DNA of 64,000 nt, from contig CBDBED010000009.1 in assembly GCA_965204245.1 (NCBI GenBank), positions 124,001-188,000 of the forward strand. The letters run 5' to 3'. Below the pieces are notes generated by a model, which saw nothing but the letters and a program-made list of their open reading frames with translations, searched no databases and was not told the DNA's origin. This DNA comes from JAAXIE01 sp965204245. Lineage in GTDB: Bacteria; Chloroflexota; Dehalococcoidia; Lucifugimonadales; JAAXIE01. The translations under genes and the position numbers were made by a program. Shown here piece by piece: positions 51,667 to 60,478 of the stretch (position 1 is its first letter; the number at the start of each line of letters is the position of its first letter).

Positions 51667-52670
51667 TGGACGACGCGGACGTGACGCCTAGGCGGTTCGG
51701 AATCGTGCTGCCGGGGAATGCGGTGCGGGAGAACCTAGATTTGGCCCGATATGCGGATACGCGGGGTGTGGACTCGCTGTGGGTGATTGAGACTCGGTTG
51801 TCGACGGATGCAGTCGGGCCGCTGTCGGCTTATGCGTCGTTTACGGATAGAATCCGGGTTGGGTCGGGGATCATACCGATATGGACACGGAACCCGGCCT
51901 TGGTGGCGCAGAGCTTTGCGACCTTGGATTTGCTGGCTCCGGGGCGGGTGATTCTGGGTATGGGGGCGTGGTGGGAACCGCTGGCGTCGCGGACGGGCGT
52001 GCGGAGGGTGAAGCCTCTGAGGATGATGCGGGAGATGATCGAGTCGGTGCGGATGCTGCTGTCGATGGAAGGGCCGGTCACGTATCATGGCGAGTTCGTA
52101 CACATGGAGGACTTGTATCTGGACCATGGGGAGCTGGAGCCCCACGATGTGAAGATATATGTGGGAGGCGTGGGACCGCGGATGCTGCGGCTGGCAGGGC
52201 GGCTGGCGGATGGGGTGGTGCTGAACAACTACCAGACGGCGGACGCGGTGAGGCGCGGGATGGCTGATATCAAGGCTGGTGCGGAAGAGGCGGGAAGGTC
52301 GCTGGATGATATAGAGCGGGTGAAGCTGCTGCTGGTGCGGATGACACGGAACAAGAGGGCGGCGCTGCAGGCCATCAAGCCGAGGCTGGCGCAGTATCTG
52401 GCACAGCAGCCACATATTGAGGGGCCTTCGGGTGCTGACCATGAGTTGTCGGAGCGGTTGCGAGCGGCGATACCGTGGCCAGCGACGTACCAGCAGTGCG
52501 TTGAGGGCGGGAACCTGATCTCGGACGAACTGGTGGACAGTCTGGTCTGCTGCGGGGACCCGGACGAGGTGAGGGCCCGAATCAACGAGTATCTGGATGC
52601 CGGGGCGACGGTGCCGATTGTGTCGAGTCCGAACAGGGCTGCGATTGATTTCATGGCGCAGGGGTTTTAG
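51663..52670 (+). CDS. Luciferase-like (LLM) flavin/F420 oxidoreductase (2)
   Basis: The 335-residue protein shares the LLM barrel: RRFGIVLPGNAVRENL, DSLWVIETRLSTDAVG, RIRVGSGIIPIWTRNP and ATLDLLAPGRVILGMGAWWEP. The G-M-G-A-W-W and later VGGVGPRMLRLAGRLADGVV are typical of F420-dependent members such as methylene-tetrahydromethanopterin reductase relatives. It is only distantly like the preceding LLM gene. The two could act on the same substrate in sequence. Confidence 0.9.
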   Translation: MMDDADVTPRRFGIVLPGNAVRENLDLARYADTRGVDSLWVIETRLSTDAVGPLSAYASFTDRIRVGSGIIPIWTRNPALVAQSFATLDLLAPGRVILGMGAWWEPLASRTGVRRVKPLRMMREMIESVRMLLSMEGPVTYHGEFVHMEDLYLDHGELEPHDVKIYVGGVGPRMLRLAGRLADGVVLNNYQTADAVRRGMADIKAGAEEAGRSLDDIERVKLLLVRMTRNKRAALQAIKPRLAQYLAQQPHIEGPSGADHELSERLRAAIPWPATYQQCVEGGNLISDELVDSLVCCGDPDEVRARINEYLDAGATVPIVSSPNRAAIDFMAQGF

Positions 52671-52683
52671 GGGACCGGCCATA

Positions 52684-53136
52684 GTGAAGGGGAGGGAAAA
52701 GAGAGGCATCAAGGCGGCATGTTCTCTGATGGCGGCGTTCACCATTGTGGGGGTGCTTTTCGCGGGGTGCGGAGGCGGGTCACAGAGCCTGGTAGAACAG
52801 AATATGCTTACAGTGGACGAGTATTTGGCTTGGTGTTCAAAGTTCGGCTCGATGCCATCACCGGGTACTTACGGCGATGGGGACGAGTTCTATTCGATGA
52901 TTTACCATGAAGGCAGGAACCTGAATCCCCCCACAGAGCTTGAAGGCTACTCCCAAGCCTACGTCGAAGGGACAAAGCTTATCCGCGATACGGTAAGCAC
53001 ATTCCCGGCAGAAGAACCCCTGGACTTCAATGCGGTCACGGAGCGGATGGACTCGGGGTCTATGATGGCGAAGCTAGACGCCGCAAGAGTTGCGTTGCCG
53101 GCTGAATTATCCGATGCACTGACCAATTGCTTCTAA
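52684..53136 (+). CDS. Small lipoprotein of unknown function
   Basis: The 150-residue protein starts at a GTG with a basic region (KGREKRGIK), a hydrophobic stretch and lipobox LFAGC. The mature part has EYLAWCSKFGSMPS, DGDEFYSMIYHEGRN and RMDSGSMMAKLDAARVALP, an all-helical pattern with no family I know. It sits 13 bases after the LLM gene, within the catabolic run, so it could be a surface binding component. An ATG at 52729 would give the leader without the basic part. Confidence 0.65.
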   Translation: MKGREKRGIKAACSLMAAFTIVGVLFAGCGGGSQSLVEQNMLTVDEYLAWCSKFGSMPSPGTYGDGDEFYSMIYHEGRNLNPPTELEGYSQAYVEGTKLIRDTVSTFPAEEPLDFNAVTERMDSGSMMAKLDAARVALPAELSDALTNCF

Positions 53137-53313
53137 TGCGATAGTCATGGGGCACCGGACATATGGGACACTTAGGCGGGCGGGGAAAACACCAGCAGAT
53201 TGCTCTCACAAATTCTATAGACTAACTTCACAAACAAGGGTTGACCGGGCCCGGTAGTCATGCAAGCATGGCGGACTGATGAATTTTGCCGGGCAACACA
53301 TCCACAGGAGGCG

Positions 53314-54417
53314 ATGATGCCGGGCGTTATTGATGCGGACACTCATATCTTCGAGCCGCCGGAGCTCTGGGACTTCTTGGACAAGGAGTGGTACCTGAGG
53401 CGGCCCATCGTGGTGTCGGGCGAGGCGGATACGGTATACAAGAAGTCGCGGTTCTGGATGATCGACGGGAACATCTTTCCCAAGTCGGCGGGGAAGGGCG
53501 GATTTTTGTTGGGGACCCCGACAGAGCCGGATGACATTGCGCGTATGCCGGATGTGCGGGCGCGGGAGATGCTGGACATACCGGGCAGGCTGGCTGCGAT
53601 GGACCAGATGCGGACGGATGTGCAGGTCATCTATCCGACTATCTTCCTTGCCTATGTCACGGACGACGTGAACTTGGAGATTGCGCTGTGCCGGGCTTAT
53701 AACCGGTTCATGGCAGAGACGTGCCGGCAAGCCGGGGGCAGGTTGCGCTGGCTGGTGGTGCCACCGCTGCGGTCGGTGGATGCCACTCTGGAGGAGGCGA
53801 ACTTCGGGAAGGAGAACGGGGCGGTCGGCCTGTTCTTCCGGGGAATCGAGAGGGACCGGACGCTGGACGATCCTTATTTCTTCCCGGTGTATGAGGAGGC
53901 CGCCAATCTGGATATGCCGGTGTGTGTGCACACGGGGGCGGGGTGCCCTGCTTTCACGGCGGTGTTCGACGTGACCCGGAGCCACACGTTCCCGCATACG
54001 AGGACGCTGCCACTGATGGCGTTCCGGAATATCGTGGCGAACAAGATACCGGAGATGTACCCGGACCTGCGGTTTGCGTTCATTGAGGCCGGGGCTTCAT
54101 GGGTGCCGTATGTGCTACATGCGCTGAGGAGCGTGTTCGGAGGGGCTCCCGATGAGTGGGGGCCGAAGTTGTTCCAGGACTACAGGCTCTACACGGCCTA
54201 CGAGGAGTGGGAAGACCTGCCCTATCTGGTGAACTTCACGGGAGAGGACAACATCGTGGTGGGGTCTGACTGGGGGCATCACGGCGGACGTGGCAAGGGA
54301 GGCGACCCCTCAGGGCAGCCGGATGTGTTTGACACCATGCGGGCACGGGAAGATGTGCCGGGACGGGTGATCGAGAAGATGCTCTCGGATAACCCGTGCA
54401 AGTTGTATAGTATCTAA
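53314..54417 (+). CDS. Amidohydrolase-2 family (ACMSD-like) metal-dependent hydrolase
   Basis: The 367-residue barrel starts VIDADTHIFEPPE, with His and Glu as in the paralogue at 8320-9420. It has QVIYPTIFLAYV, MPVCVHTGAGCPAF, LRFAFIEAGASWVPY and the catalytic Asp in VVGSDWGHHGG, ending LSDNPCKLYSI. It may decarboxylate or hydrolyse an aromatic or unsaturated acid formed by the neighbouring oxidoreductases. AGGAGG is just upstream of the ATG at 53314; an ATG codon follows directly. Confidence 0.9.
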   Translation: MMPGVIDADTHIFEPPELWDFLDKEWYLRRPIVVSGEADTVYKKSRFWMIDGNIFPKSAGKGGFLLGTPTEPDDIARMPDVRAREMLDIPGRLAAMDQMRTDVQVIYPTIFLAYVTDDVNLEIALCRAYNRFMAETCRQAGGRLRWLVVPPLRSVDATLEEANFGKENGAVGLFFRGIERDRTLDDPYFFPVYEEAANLDMPVCVHTGAGCPAFTAVFDVTRSHTFPHTRTLPLMAFRNIVANKIPEMYPDLRFAFIEAGASWVPYVLHALRSVFGGAPDEWGPKLFQDYRLYTAYEEWEDLPYLVNFTGEDNIVVGSDWGHHGGRGKGGDPSGQPDVFDTMRAREDVPGRVIEKMLSDNPCKLYSI

Positions 54418-54448
54418 AGGGAACTAGAGGCAGGTCAGGACGGAGACG

Positions 54449-54754
54449 GTGCCCATTCATAAAGTGTTCGCGTTGTGCATAGCGAAAATGGTGTTGGGTA
54501 TGGCGCGGGCGGCGGCGGACGTATCGCGAGCAGCGGCGGACATGCAGCCAAGGGGCTACAACTGGTGGAAACTGGACTGGCTCACAAGGTCCTCGCTGCT
54601 GATGTGGCTGTCGCTGCGCTTGACAGTAGGACGAATCACCTTGGGCATTGCCGAAAGACTCACCGACCTTGCTGGCTGGCTGCTGGACAAATGCTCCGAT
54701 AAGGGATCGAAGGGACCAAGTGGCGGGCAGCAGGTGAGGCAGGGCGACGAATAG
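54449..54754 (+). CDS. Small membrane-associated protein preceding a PaREP1 protein
   Basis: The 101-residue frame starts at a GTG behind GACGGAG. It has two hydrophobic stretches (KVFALCIAKMVLGMARAAAD and SLLMWLSLRLTVGRITLGIA) and a polar tail GSKGPSGGQQVRQGDE. No known family fits. It is 31 bases after the amidohydrolase and 25 before a HEPN-like gene. A toxin- or membrane-type partner is possible but not shown. Confidence 0.5.
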   Translation: MPIHKVFALCIAKMVLGMARAAADVSRAAADMQPRGYNWWKLDWLTRSSLLMWLSLRLTVGRITLGIAERLTDLAGWLLDKCSDKGSKGPSGGQQVRQGDE

Positions 54755-54779
54755 CACGAGGCGCGCCAAGAGATACGAT

Positions 54780-55178
54780 ATGACCAGTTGGAAGATGAGC
54801 GCGGAAGAACACATAGCAACGGCGCGGACGTTTCTGGAGCAGTCGGCGGAGGAGTTCGACGCGGGTGACATCCTGCAGGGGTCGGAGAAGATGTGGGGTG
54901 CCGTGGCGCATGCGACGACGGCGGCAGCGATGCAGCGAGGGTGGGCAAGTGCCAGCCACCGGGATCTAGTAAGCGCTGCCCGTGGCCTCGCCGAAGAACG
55001 GAAGGACCGCACGCTGGACATGGCCTTCAGGATTGCCAGAAACTTCCATACCAACTTCTACGGGAACGGACACTTCAATCCCTTCCGAGACCCGGAGCAC
55101 CTGAATGGAGACCGGGACATCGTGACTGAGTACGTTCAACGGGTACTCGCAATCGTGGACGACGGGGCATCTGAATGA
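54780..55178 (+). CDS. PaREP1-family (HEPN-like) helical protein
   Basis: The 132-residue protein has SAEEHIATARTFLEQSAEEF and DAGDILQGSEKMWGAVAHAT, then RNFHTNFYGNGHFNP and a C-terminal helix. This matches the PaREP1 pattern, a four-helix bundle in the HEPN group, best known from archaea. HEPN proteins are often RNases or their partners; the R-x4-6-H nuclease motif is not clearly present. Its stop overlaps the start of the HpaB-type gene. Confidence 0.7.
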   Translation: MTSWKMSAEEHIATARTFLEQSAEEFDAGDILQGSEKMWGAVAHATTAAAMQRGWASASHRDLVSAARGLAEERKDRTLDMAFRIARNFHTNFYGNGHFNPFRDPEHLNGDRDIVTEYVQRVLAIVDDGASE

Positions 55179-56632
55179 TCAGGACAGGCGCACAATATAC
55201 GGAGAGTCTGCGGGATGGGCGGACCATCTATCTTGATGGTGCGCTGGTGGGGGACCCGGGAGTGCATCCGGCTTACAGGAATGCCGTGGGTTCCGTGGCG
55301 CGGTTGTATGACTTCCAAGCGGCGGAAGAAAACCGGGAGTTGATGACGTTTACCTCGCCGGATACCGGGGAGTTGGTGGGGCGGTGCTGGCAGCTTCCGA
55401 CGTCGTATGCCGAGTTGGTGGAGCGGCGCAAGAGCTTGGTGGCTTGGGCTGAGGGGAGCTATGGGTTTTTCGGGCGCTCCCCGGACCATGTGGCCTCGTG
55501 CTTGTGCGGGATGATGATGGGGATTGATGTGTTCCGGGAGCATGGCGAGGAGCGGGCCAAGGCGCTGCGGGACTATTTTGCATACGTGCGGGAGAACGAC
55601 CTGTATGTGACATACGTAATCGTGAACCCGCAGGCGAACCGGTCGAAGCCGGCGTCGGAACAGGACGATGAGTACTTGGTGGCTGCCATCTGCGATGAGG
55701 ACTCGCAGGGGATAACCATCAAGGGCGCAAAGATGCTGGGCACCGGGTCGGTGATGGCAAACGAGGTGCTGGTTACCACCATGGCGCCGTTGAGGGATGG
55801 TGAGGAGAAATACGCGTTCACGGCGGCGGTGCCGTTGGGGGCGAAGGGCGTCAAGATTTTGTCACGGAAGTCGTATGAGTGGACGGCTGTGTCGGAGTTC
55901 GACAATCCGCTGTCGAGCCAGTTCGATGAGAACGACGCGGTGATTTACTTCGACGAGGTGAAGGTGCCTTGGGAGCGGGTATTCGTGTACCGGGATGTGC
56001 CGATGTGCCAAGCGCAGTGGCATACGGCCCCGACCCATGTGTTCCAGAACTATCAAGCGCAGGTACGCTTCATGGTGAAGCTGCGGTTCCTGCTGGGACT
56101 GGCGCGGAGAATCGCTGAGACGAACGGAATAATCTCCATACCGCCGGTGGTGACGACCCTGGGGCAACTGGCGGCTGAGACGAGCATGATCGAGGGGCTG
56201 GTGAAGGGGATGGAGGCCTCGGGGAGACAGTATGGGGCGTATTATGTGCCGGATACGCGTCTGCTGTACTCGGCGCAGGTGCTGTCGCAGCAGATATATC
56301 CCAAAATAGTGCATACCATCAGGGACTTGGCGGGCGGGGGCATGATAATGACCCCATCGTCTGTGTCGGACTTCCTCAACCCGGAGATAGCGCCATATGT
56401 GGAGGCGACGCAGAAGTCTCCTGTGGCGGACTCCACGGAGAGGGTGAAGCTGTTCAAGCTGGCATGGGATGCGGTGGGGTCGGAATTCGGCTCCCGGCAT
56501 GAGCAGTATGAGATGTTCTATGGCGGGAACTCCATCAGCACGCGGGGTCACGCATATCGCACCTATGACTGGGACAACGTGGGCGATATGGTGGACCGGC
56601 TGATGTCGAGCTACGATTTGCCTCGGGCTTAA
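55175..56632 (+). CDS. 4-hydroxyphenylacetate 3-monooxygenase (HpaB) family oxygenase
   Basis: The 485-residue protein has the HpaB order: TGAQYTESLRDGRTIYLDGA at the start, EGSYGFFGRSPDHVASCLCG, VTYVIVNPQANRSKP, VPWERVFVYRDVPMC and AGGGMIMTPSSVSDF near the end. Family members are FADH2-dependent hydroxylases of phenols or related dehydratases of hydroxy acids. The reductase (HpaC) is missing here. The ATG overlaps the PaREP1 stop (ATGA), so both are expressed together. Confidence 0.93.
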   Translation: MIRTGAQYTESLRDGRTIYLDGALVGDPGVHPAYRNAVGSVARLYDFQAAEENRELMTFTSPDTGELVGRCWQLPTSYAELVERRKSLVAWAEGSYGFFGRSPDHVASCLCGMMMGIDVFREHGEERAKALRDYFAYVRENDLYVTYVIVNPQANRSKPASEQDDEYLVAAICDEDSQGITIKGAKMLGTGSVMANEVLVTTMAPLRDGEEKYAFTAAVPLGAKGVKILSRKSYEWTAVSEFDNPLSSQFDENDAVIYFDEVKVPWERVFVYRDVPMCQAQWHTAPTHVFQNYQAQVRFMVKLRFLLGLARRIAETNGIISIPPVVTTLGQLAAETSMIEGLVKGMEASGRQYGAYYVPDTRLLYSAQVLSQQIYPKIVHTIRDLAGGGMIMTPSSVSDFLNPEIAPYVEATQKSPVADSTERVKLFKLAWDAVGSEFGSRHEQYEMFYGGNSISTRGHAYRTYDWDNVGDMVDRLMSSYDLPRA

Positions 56633-56642
56633 CGGCAGCGTC

Positions 56643-58424
56643 CTACCGGTTCTTCGTAATCACGTCCAGTAGGGCTGGGCGTCCTTCTTCCGTTACCACC
56701 TTCATGGCGCGTTGCAGGGCGGGTGTCAGGTCGTCGGGCTGGTCTATGGGGCCCTCGGCGTAGACGCCACAGGAGCGGGCCATGGTGGCAAAGTCGACCT
56801 CGGGGCCTTCGATGCGGATGCCTACCACGCGATTTTCCACGGAGCGGCCGCGGGCACGGGCAATGTCGGCTTGGTGTTCCTCGTCGTTGTAGTAGGAGCG
56901 GTTGTTGTACATCACCACCAGCAGGGGTATGCGGTGGTGGACGGCCGTCCATAGGGCGGCTGGGTTGAAGAGGTAGTCGCCGTCGGCTTGGAAATCGATG
57001 CAGAGACGGTCTGTTCCGCGGTTGGCCAAGGCGACGCCCAAGGAGCGCCCGATGCCGTTGCCCAAGCCTCCCCTAGCCGAGTGGTATTGGTAGGGCTCGC
57101 GGATGTCCCAGATGCGACGGGCCCAGCCACGGAGGTCGTTATCGGTGAGCACCCAGTCGTAGCCTTGGACTGCGTCTCTAACCTGCTGGGCTAGGACCGG
57201 GTGGGCGATGGGCGAGTCGCTGGCTGCGCTGGTAATGGCTGCTTGGGTGTCGCTGGCAAGTTCTTCGTGTTCGGCGCGGAGACGCCTGCTCCGCTCCTCG
57301 ATGGTCTGGGTCAGGTCCGGGCGTTCTGCGAGTTTCTTGCTGCAGAGATCAGCGAGGGCGGGGATGGCCAAGGCGGTGTCGGCGGCGATGGGGACGTCCA
57401 CCGGGTAGAGGCGGCCGTAGTCGTCGGCCCAACTGCGGACGATGTACTGGCGGAGGGAGATGTCTATGATTTGGGCGTTTTCGCCGGGGAGGTCGCTGGC
57501 GATGCGGTTGACGCGATCGGTGGTGGTGAGGGCCTGCTGGATGTCGAACACGTCGAGGCAGAGAATCACATCGGCGTGGGAGATGAGGCGGCTGGCGGCT
57601 CCGCTTAGGTTGAGGGGGTGCTGGCTGGGGAAGCTGAAGAGGTCGCCCATGTCGATGACGGGCAGGGAGAGGGTCTCGGCTAGACGCTGGAGGCCGGCGA
57701 CTGCTTCCTTGGATTTGCCAAGGTAGTCGGCAACTACGACGGGGCGACGGGCGTTTATGAGGAGTTCGGCGGCGCGCTCCAAGGCTTGAGGGTCGGCTTG
57801 GACGCGGCTGGGGAGGTCGAAGCGGGAGACGTCGGGGAGGATGAAGGGTTCGGACAGTGTTTCTTCTTGGAGGGCGGCGTCGAAGCAGACGTAGACGGGG
57901 CCTTGGGGATTCATGGAGGCGAGTTGGTGAGCGCGGAGGAGGGACTCGGGGATGCTGGGGACGCTGGCTGGCTGGTCGTCCCACTTGACGAAGCCGCGGA
58001 CGGCATCGCCTTGGACGAGGGCGGTGTGAATCCAGTCAATCCATGGGCGTCGCTGCTCCACGGCCATGGGACCGGTACCGCCGAGGACGAGCATGCCCGC
58101 CCGGTCCTGCCATGCGTTGAACATGGCGTTGGTGGCGTGCAGGAGGCCGACGATGTTGTGGACGGCGGCGGCCATAATCTTGCCGGCGGCGCGGCCGTAG
58201 CCGTGGGCGATGGAGGTGGCGATGCCCTCGTGGGTGCAGAGGATGGTCTGGGGCTTGGCGTTGCCGCCGTAGTTGACCATGGAATCGTGGAGGCCGCGGA
58301 AGGTGGCCCCGGGATTCAGGGAAACGTAGTCGATTTCGAGGTCGCGTAGGATATCGACGATGACGTCGGAGCCGTATTCGGCCTTGCTGACGCGCGGGCC
58401 GCGTTTGTTGGTTGCGGTAGCCAT
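56643..58424 (-). CDS. Thiamine-diphosphate-dependent enzyme (acetolactate synthase / decarboxylase family)
   Basis: The 593-residue enzyme has the catalytic glutamate in CTHEGIATSIAHGYGRAAG, a central domain with DVILCLDVFDIQQALT, and the ThDP-binding loop QADGDYLFNPAALWTAVHHR followed by PLLVVMYNNRSYYNDEEHQ. It converts 2-oxo acids by decarboxylation or C-C coupling; the substrate cannot be read. It converges with the HpaB-type gene, separated by 10 bases. GGAGG lies 6 bases before the ATG. Confidence 0.9.
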   Translation of the reverse strand: MATATNKRGPRVSKAEYGSDVIVDILRDLEIDYVSLNPGATFRGLHDSMVNYGGNAKPQTILCTHEGIATSIAHGYGRAAGKIMAAAVHNIVGLLHATNAMFNAWQDRAGMLVLGGTGPMAVEQRRPWIDWIHTALVQGDAVRGFVKWDDQPASVPSIPESLLRAHQLASMNPQGPVYVCFDAALQEETLSEPFILPDVSRFDLPSRVQADPQALERAAELLINARRPVVVADYLGKSKEAVAGLQRLAETLSLPVIDMGDLFSFPSQHPLNLSGAASRLISHADVILCLDVFDIQQALTTTDRVNRIASDLPGENAQIIDISLRQYIVRSWADDYGRLYPVDVPIAADTALAIPALADLCSKKLAERPDLTQTIEERSRRLRAEHEELASDTQAAITSAASDSPIAHPVLAQQVRDAVQGYDWVLTDNDLRGWARRIWDIREPYQYHSARGGLGNGIGRSLGVALANRGTDRLCIDFQADGDYLFNPAALWTAVHHRIPLLVVMYNNRSYYNDEEHQADIARARGRSVENRVVGIRIEGPEVDFATMARSCGVYAEGPIDQPDDLTPALQRAMKVVTEEGRPALLDVITKNR

Positions 58425-58508
58425 GGGTTGCCTCCAGAGGTTGCTGGCTTGGGTGTAGCCTATCCCATCCGGTCTCTGGGCTCAACGCGGCGTGGTAGAC
58501 TGGCGAAT

Positions 58509-58937
58509 ATGTGTGACGAGGAGCAGTTGGGAAGTACAGGCGACACCAGCGCAGCGGACCAGGTGGGGTCGTTCGATGAGTTGCTGGGGGCGGAGCGGTT
58601 GGAGTCGGGGCCGGGATGGGCGCGGCTGAGGATGGAAATCAAGCCGCGGCATATTCCGAGGAGGTCAGGCAGGATACAGGGCGGGATCGTGATGGCATTG
58701 GCGGACACGGCAATCACGCGGGCCCTGTTCACCTTGTTGCCTGTGGGACAGCGCATCGTCACAGTGGAACTGAAAATCAATTTCGTTGCGCCGGTGAACG
58801 AGGGGGCGCTGATTGCTGAGGGAAGGGTGCTGCGCAAGGGCGGGACTCTTGCGGTGGGAGATGTGACGGTGTCCGACGAGGGGGGCACGTTGATTGCCCA
58901 GGGGTTGGGCACTTGGATGATGGTGGGGTCGCGGTGA
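58509..58937 (+). CDS. PaaI-like hotdog thioesterase
   Basis: The 142-residue protein has PRRSGRIQGGIVMALADTAI, VTVELKINFVAPVNEGALIA and GRVLRKGGTLAVGDVTVSDE. The family turn HGG is QGG here, and the following Asp (LADTAI) is retained, so His is replaced by Gln. It would hydrolyse aryl- or acyl-CoA. It is divergent from the ThDP gene and 37 bases before the next gene. Confidence 0.85.
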   Translation: MCDEEQLGSTGDTSAADQVGSFDELLGAERLESGPGWARLRMEIKPRHIPRRSGRIQGGIVMALADTAITRALFTLLPVGQRIVTVELKINFVAPVNEGALIAEGRVLRKGGTLAVGDVTVSDEGGTLIAQGLGTWMMVGSR

Positions 58938-58974
58938 GTTTGGGACTCCTACACAGGGCCATGGGAGGATGACG

Positions 58975-59898
58975 ATGTCTCTTAATCTGAAGACGGCGTT
59001 GGTGAGCTATGGGCATACGAAGGCGCTGATTGCTGGCGAGGTGGGGTCGGAGAAGGTGGAGATTGAGCATGTGGAGGTGTCGCCGATAACGACGGCGTTC
59101 CGGCGGATGGTGCGGACGCTGGACTATGACGTTTCGGAGATGGCCCTGTCGACGTATCTGTGTGCGCGGGACCATGGGGTGCCGATTACTGCGTTACCCA
59201 TATTCGTGCTGCGGCGGTTTGAGCATGGGCAACTTGTGTATAACGTGAAGTCGGGCATACAGGGGCCGGGGGACTTGGCGGGCCGAAAGGTGGGGGTGCG
59301 GGGGTATACGGTGACGCCGGGGGTGTGGGCGCGGGGGATACTGAGCAGCGGTTACGGGGTGGACTTGGATGAGGTGACCTGGGTGCTGTCGGGGGATGAG
59401 CATGTGGCGGAGTATGTGGCACCGTCGAACGTGGTGCCTGCGCCTGCGGGGTCTGAGTTGGGGGCGATGCTGCTTTCGGGGGAGATTGATGCGGCCATCG
59501 GGCCGGGGAACGTGGACTCGCCGGATATCCAGCCGTTGATTCCCAATGCCTTTGAGGCGGGGGCGGGGTTCTACCGGGAGACGGGCATCTATCCAATCAG
59601 CCACCATCTGGTGGTGAAGGATGAGGCGCTGGAGGAGAACCCGTGGCTGGCGGAGGAGTTGTGCCGGATGTTCACGGAGGCGAAGGACGGATATCTGAGG
59701 GAGTTGGCGGAGAAGGGGCCGCAGAACGGTCAGGATGAGGGGATGGCGCGGATGCAGGGGGTGGTTGGGCCGGACCCGCTGCTGTACGGGGTGGAGGCGA
59801 ACCGGCAGACGCTGGAGGCGTTTGTGCGGTTTAATGTGGAGCAGAAGGTGATTTCGCGGGCGGTGGGGGTGGATGAGGTGTTTGTGGGGTTGGGTTAG
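58975..59898 (+). CDS. SBP-fold protein (4,5-dihydroxyphthalate decarboxylase-like / NMT1-type)
   Basis: The 307-residue protein has the two-domain substrate-binding fold, with MALSTYLCARDHGVPITALP, AGRKVGVRGYTVTPGVWARG and EIDAAIGPGNVDSPDIQP. No export signal is present, so it is cytoplasmic. That fits the 4,5-dihydroxyphthalate decarboxylase-type family more than a transporter binding protein. GGGAGG lies 6 bases before the ATG at 58975, which decides the start over an ATG two codons earlier. Confidence 0.82.
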   Translation: MSLNLKTALVSYGHTKALIAGEVGSEKVEIEHVEVSPITTAFRRMVRTLDYDVSEMALSTYLCARDHGVPITALPIFVLRRFEHGQLVYNVKSGIQGPGDLAGRKVGVRGYTVTPGVWARGILSSGYGVDLDEVTWVLSGDEHVAEYVAPSNVVPAPAGSELGAMLLSGEIDAAIGPGNVDSPDIQPLIPNAFEAGAGFYRETGIYPISHHLVVKDEALEENPWLAEELCRMFTEAKDGYLRELAEKGPQNGQDEGMARMQGVVGPDPLLYGVEANRQTLEAFVRFNVEQKVISRAVGVDEVFVGLG

Positions 59899-59902
59899 GG
59901 GG

Positions 59903-60478
59903 TCATCCACCAAACCACATCTGCTTGTCGAAACTGCGCGCCGATTTTGCAGCCGACTCTAGGGCATCGTCAAAGCCCTCTTGCTCGCCTTCCGTGAAGC
60001 TGGTATACAGCCCGATTCTCATGACCTCACCTTGCGATGGCGTAAGGCGCAGTAGGTAGTCGAGGCCGTCCGGTTGCGGGTTGTTTACGAGTTCGATCGA
60101 GCGGACTGATTCAAGGGACAACAGGTTCGAGGCTATCTCGTCCAATACTGTTTCGATGTTGAACACATCGTCATCATAGAAGGTGTCGTCAAACAACTCC
60201 CAATTCCCCGGTATTTTACCCGCGTACTTGAGAATATGTGGCTGTAGCCACGGAACCGTCTCCACTATCGAACGGCAAAGCGCGGTCGTCTCAGTGGAAA
60301 CGTCCTCTCCCTCGACATCACGCTCATCCAGTTGGGTCAACTCGGCGCACCATGGACCGGGCGTACCGTCGGGCAGACGGGTCAACGAGGTGAGCAACCC
60401 CAACATGCAGCAGGTAGCTACCTTCTCGGGTACCTTGTAGCGCTCTACCCAAGACGCAATCTCCTCAAACGAACGCAT
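59903..60478 (-). CDS. Unknown protein, paralogue of the upstream gene (1)
   Basis: The 191-residue protein starts MRSFEEIASWVERYKVPEKV. It ends with RLTPSQGEVMRIGLYTSF, then TEGEQEGFDDALESAAKSA. The segment GEVMRIGLYTSF...EGFDDAL recurs in the next gene as GDVMRLGITFVDDEEEVDAF, so the two share a domain. No family is recognised. Its start overlaps the upstream gene by 34 bases. Confidence 0.65.
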   Translation of the reverse strand: MRSFEEIASWVERYKVPEKVATCCMLGLLTSLTRLPDGTPGPWCAELTQLDERDVEGEDVSTETTALCRSIVETVPWLQPHILKYAGKIPGNWELFDDTFYDDDVFNIETVLDEIASNLLSLESVRSIELVNNPQPDGLDYLLRLTPSQGEVMRIGLYTSFTEGEQEGFDDALESAAKSARSFDKQMWFGG

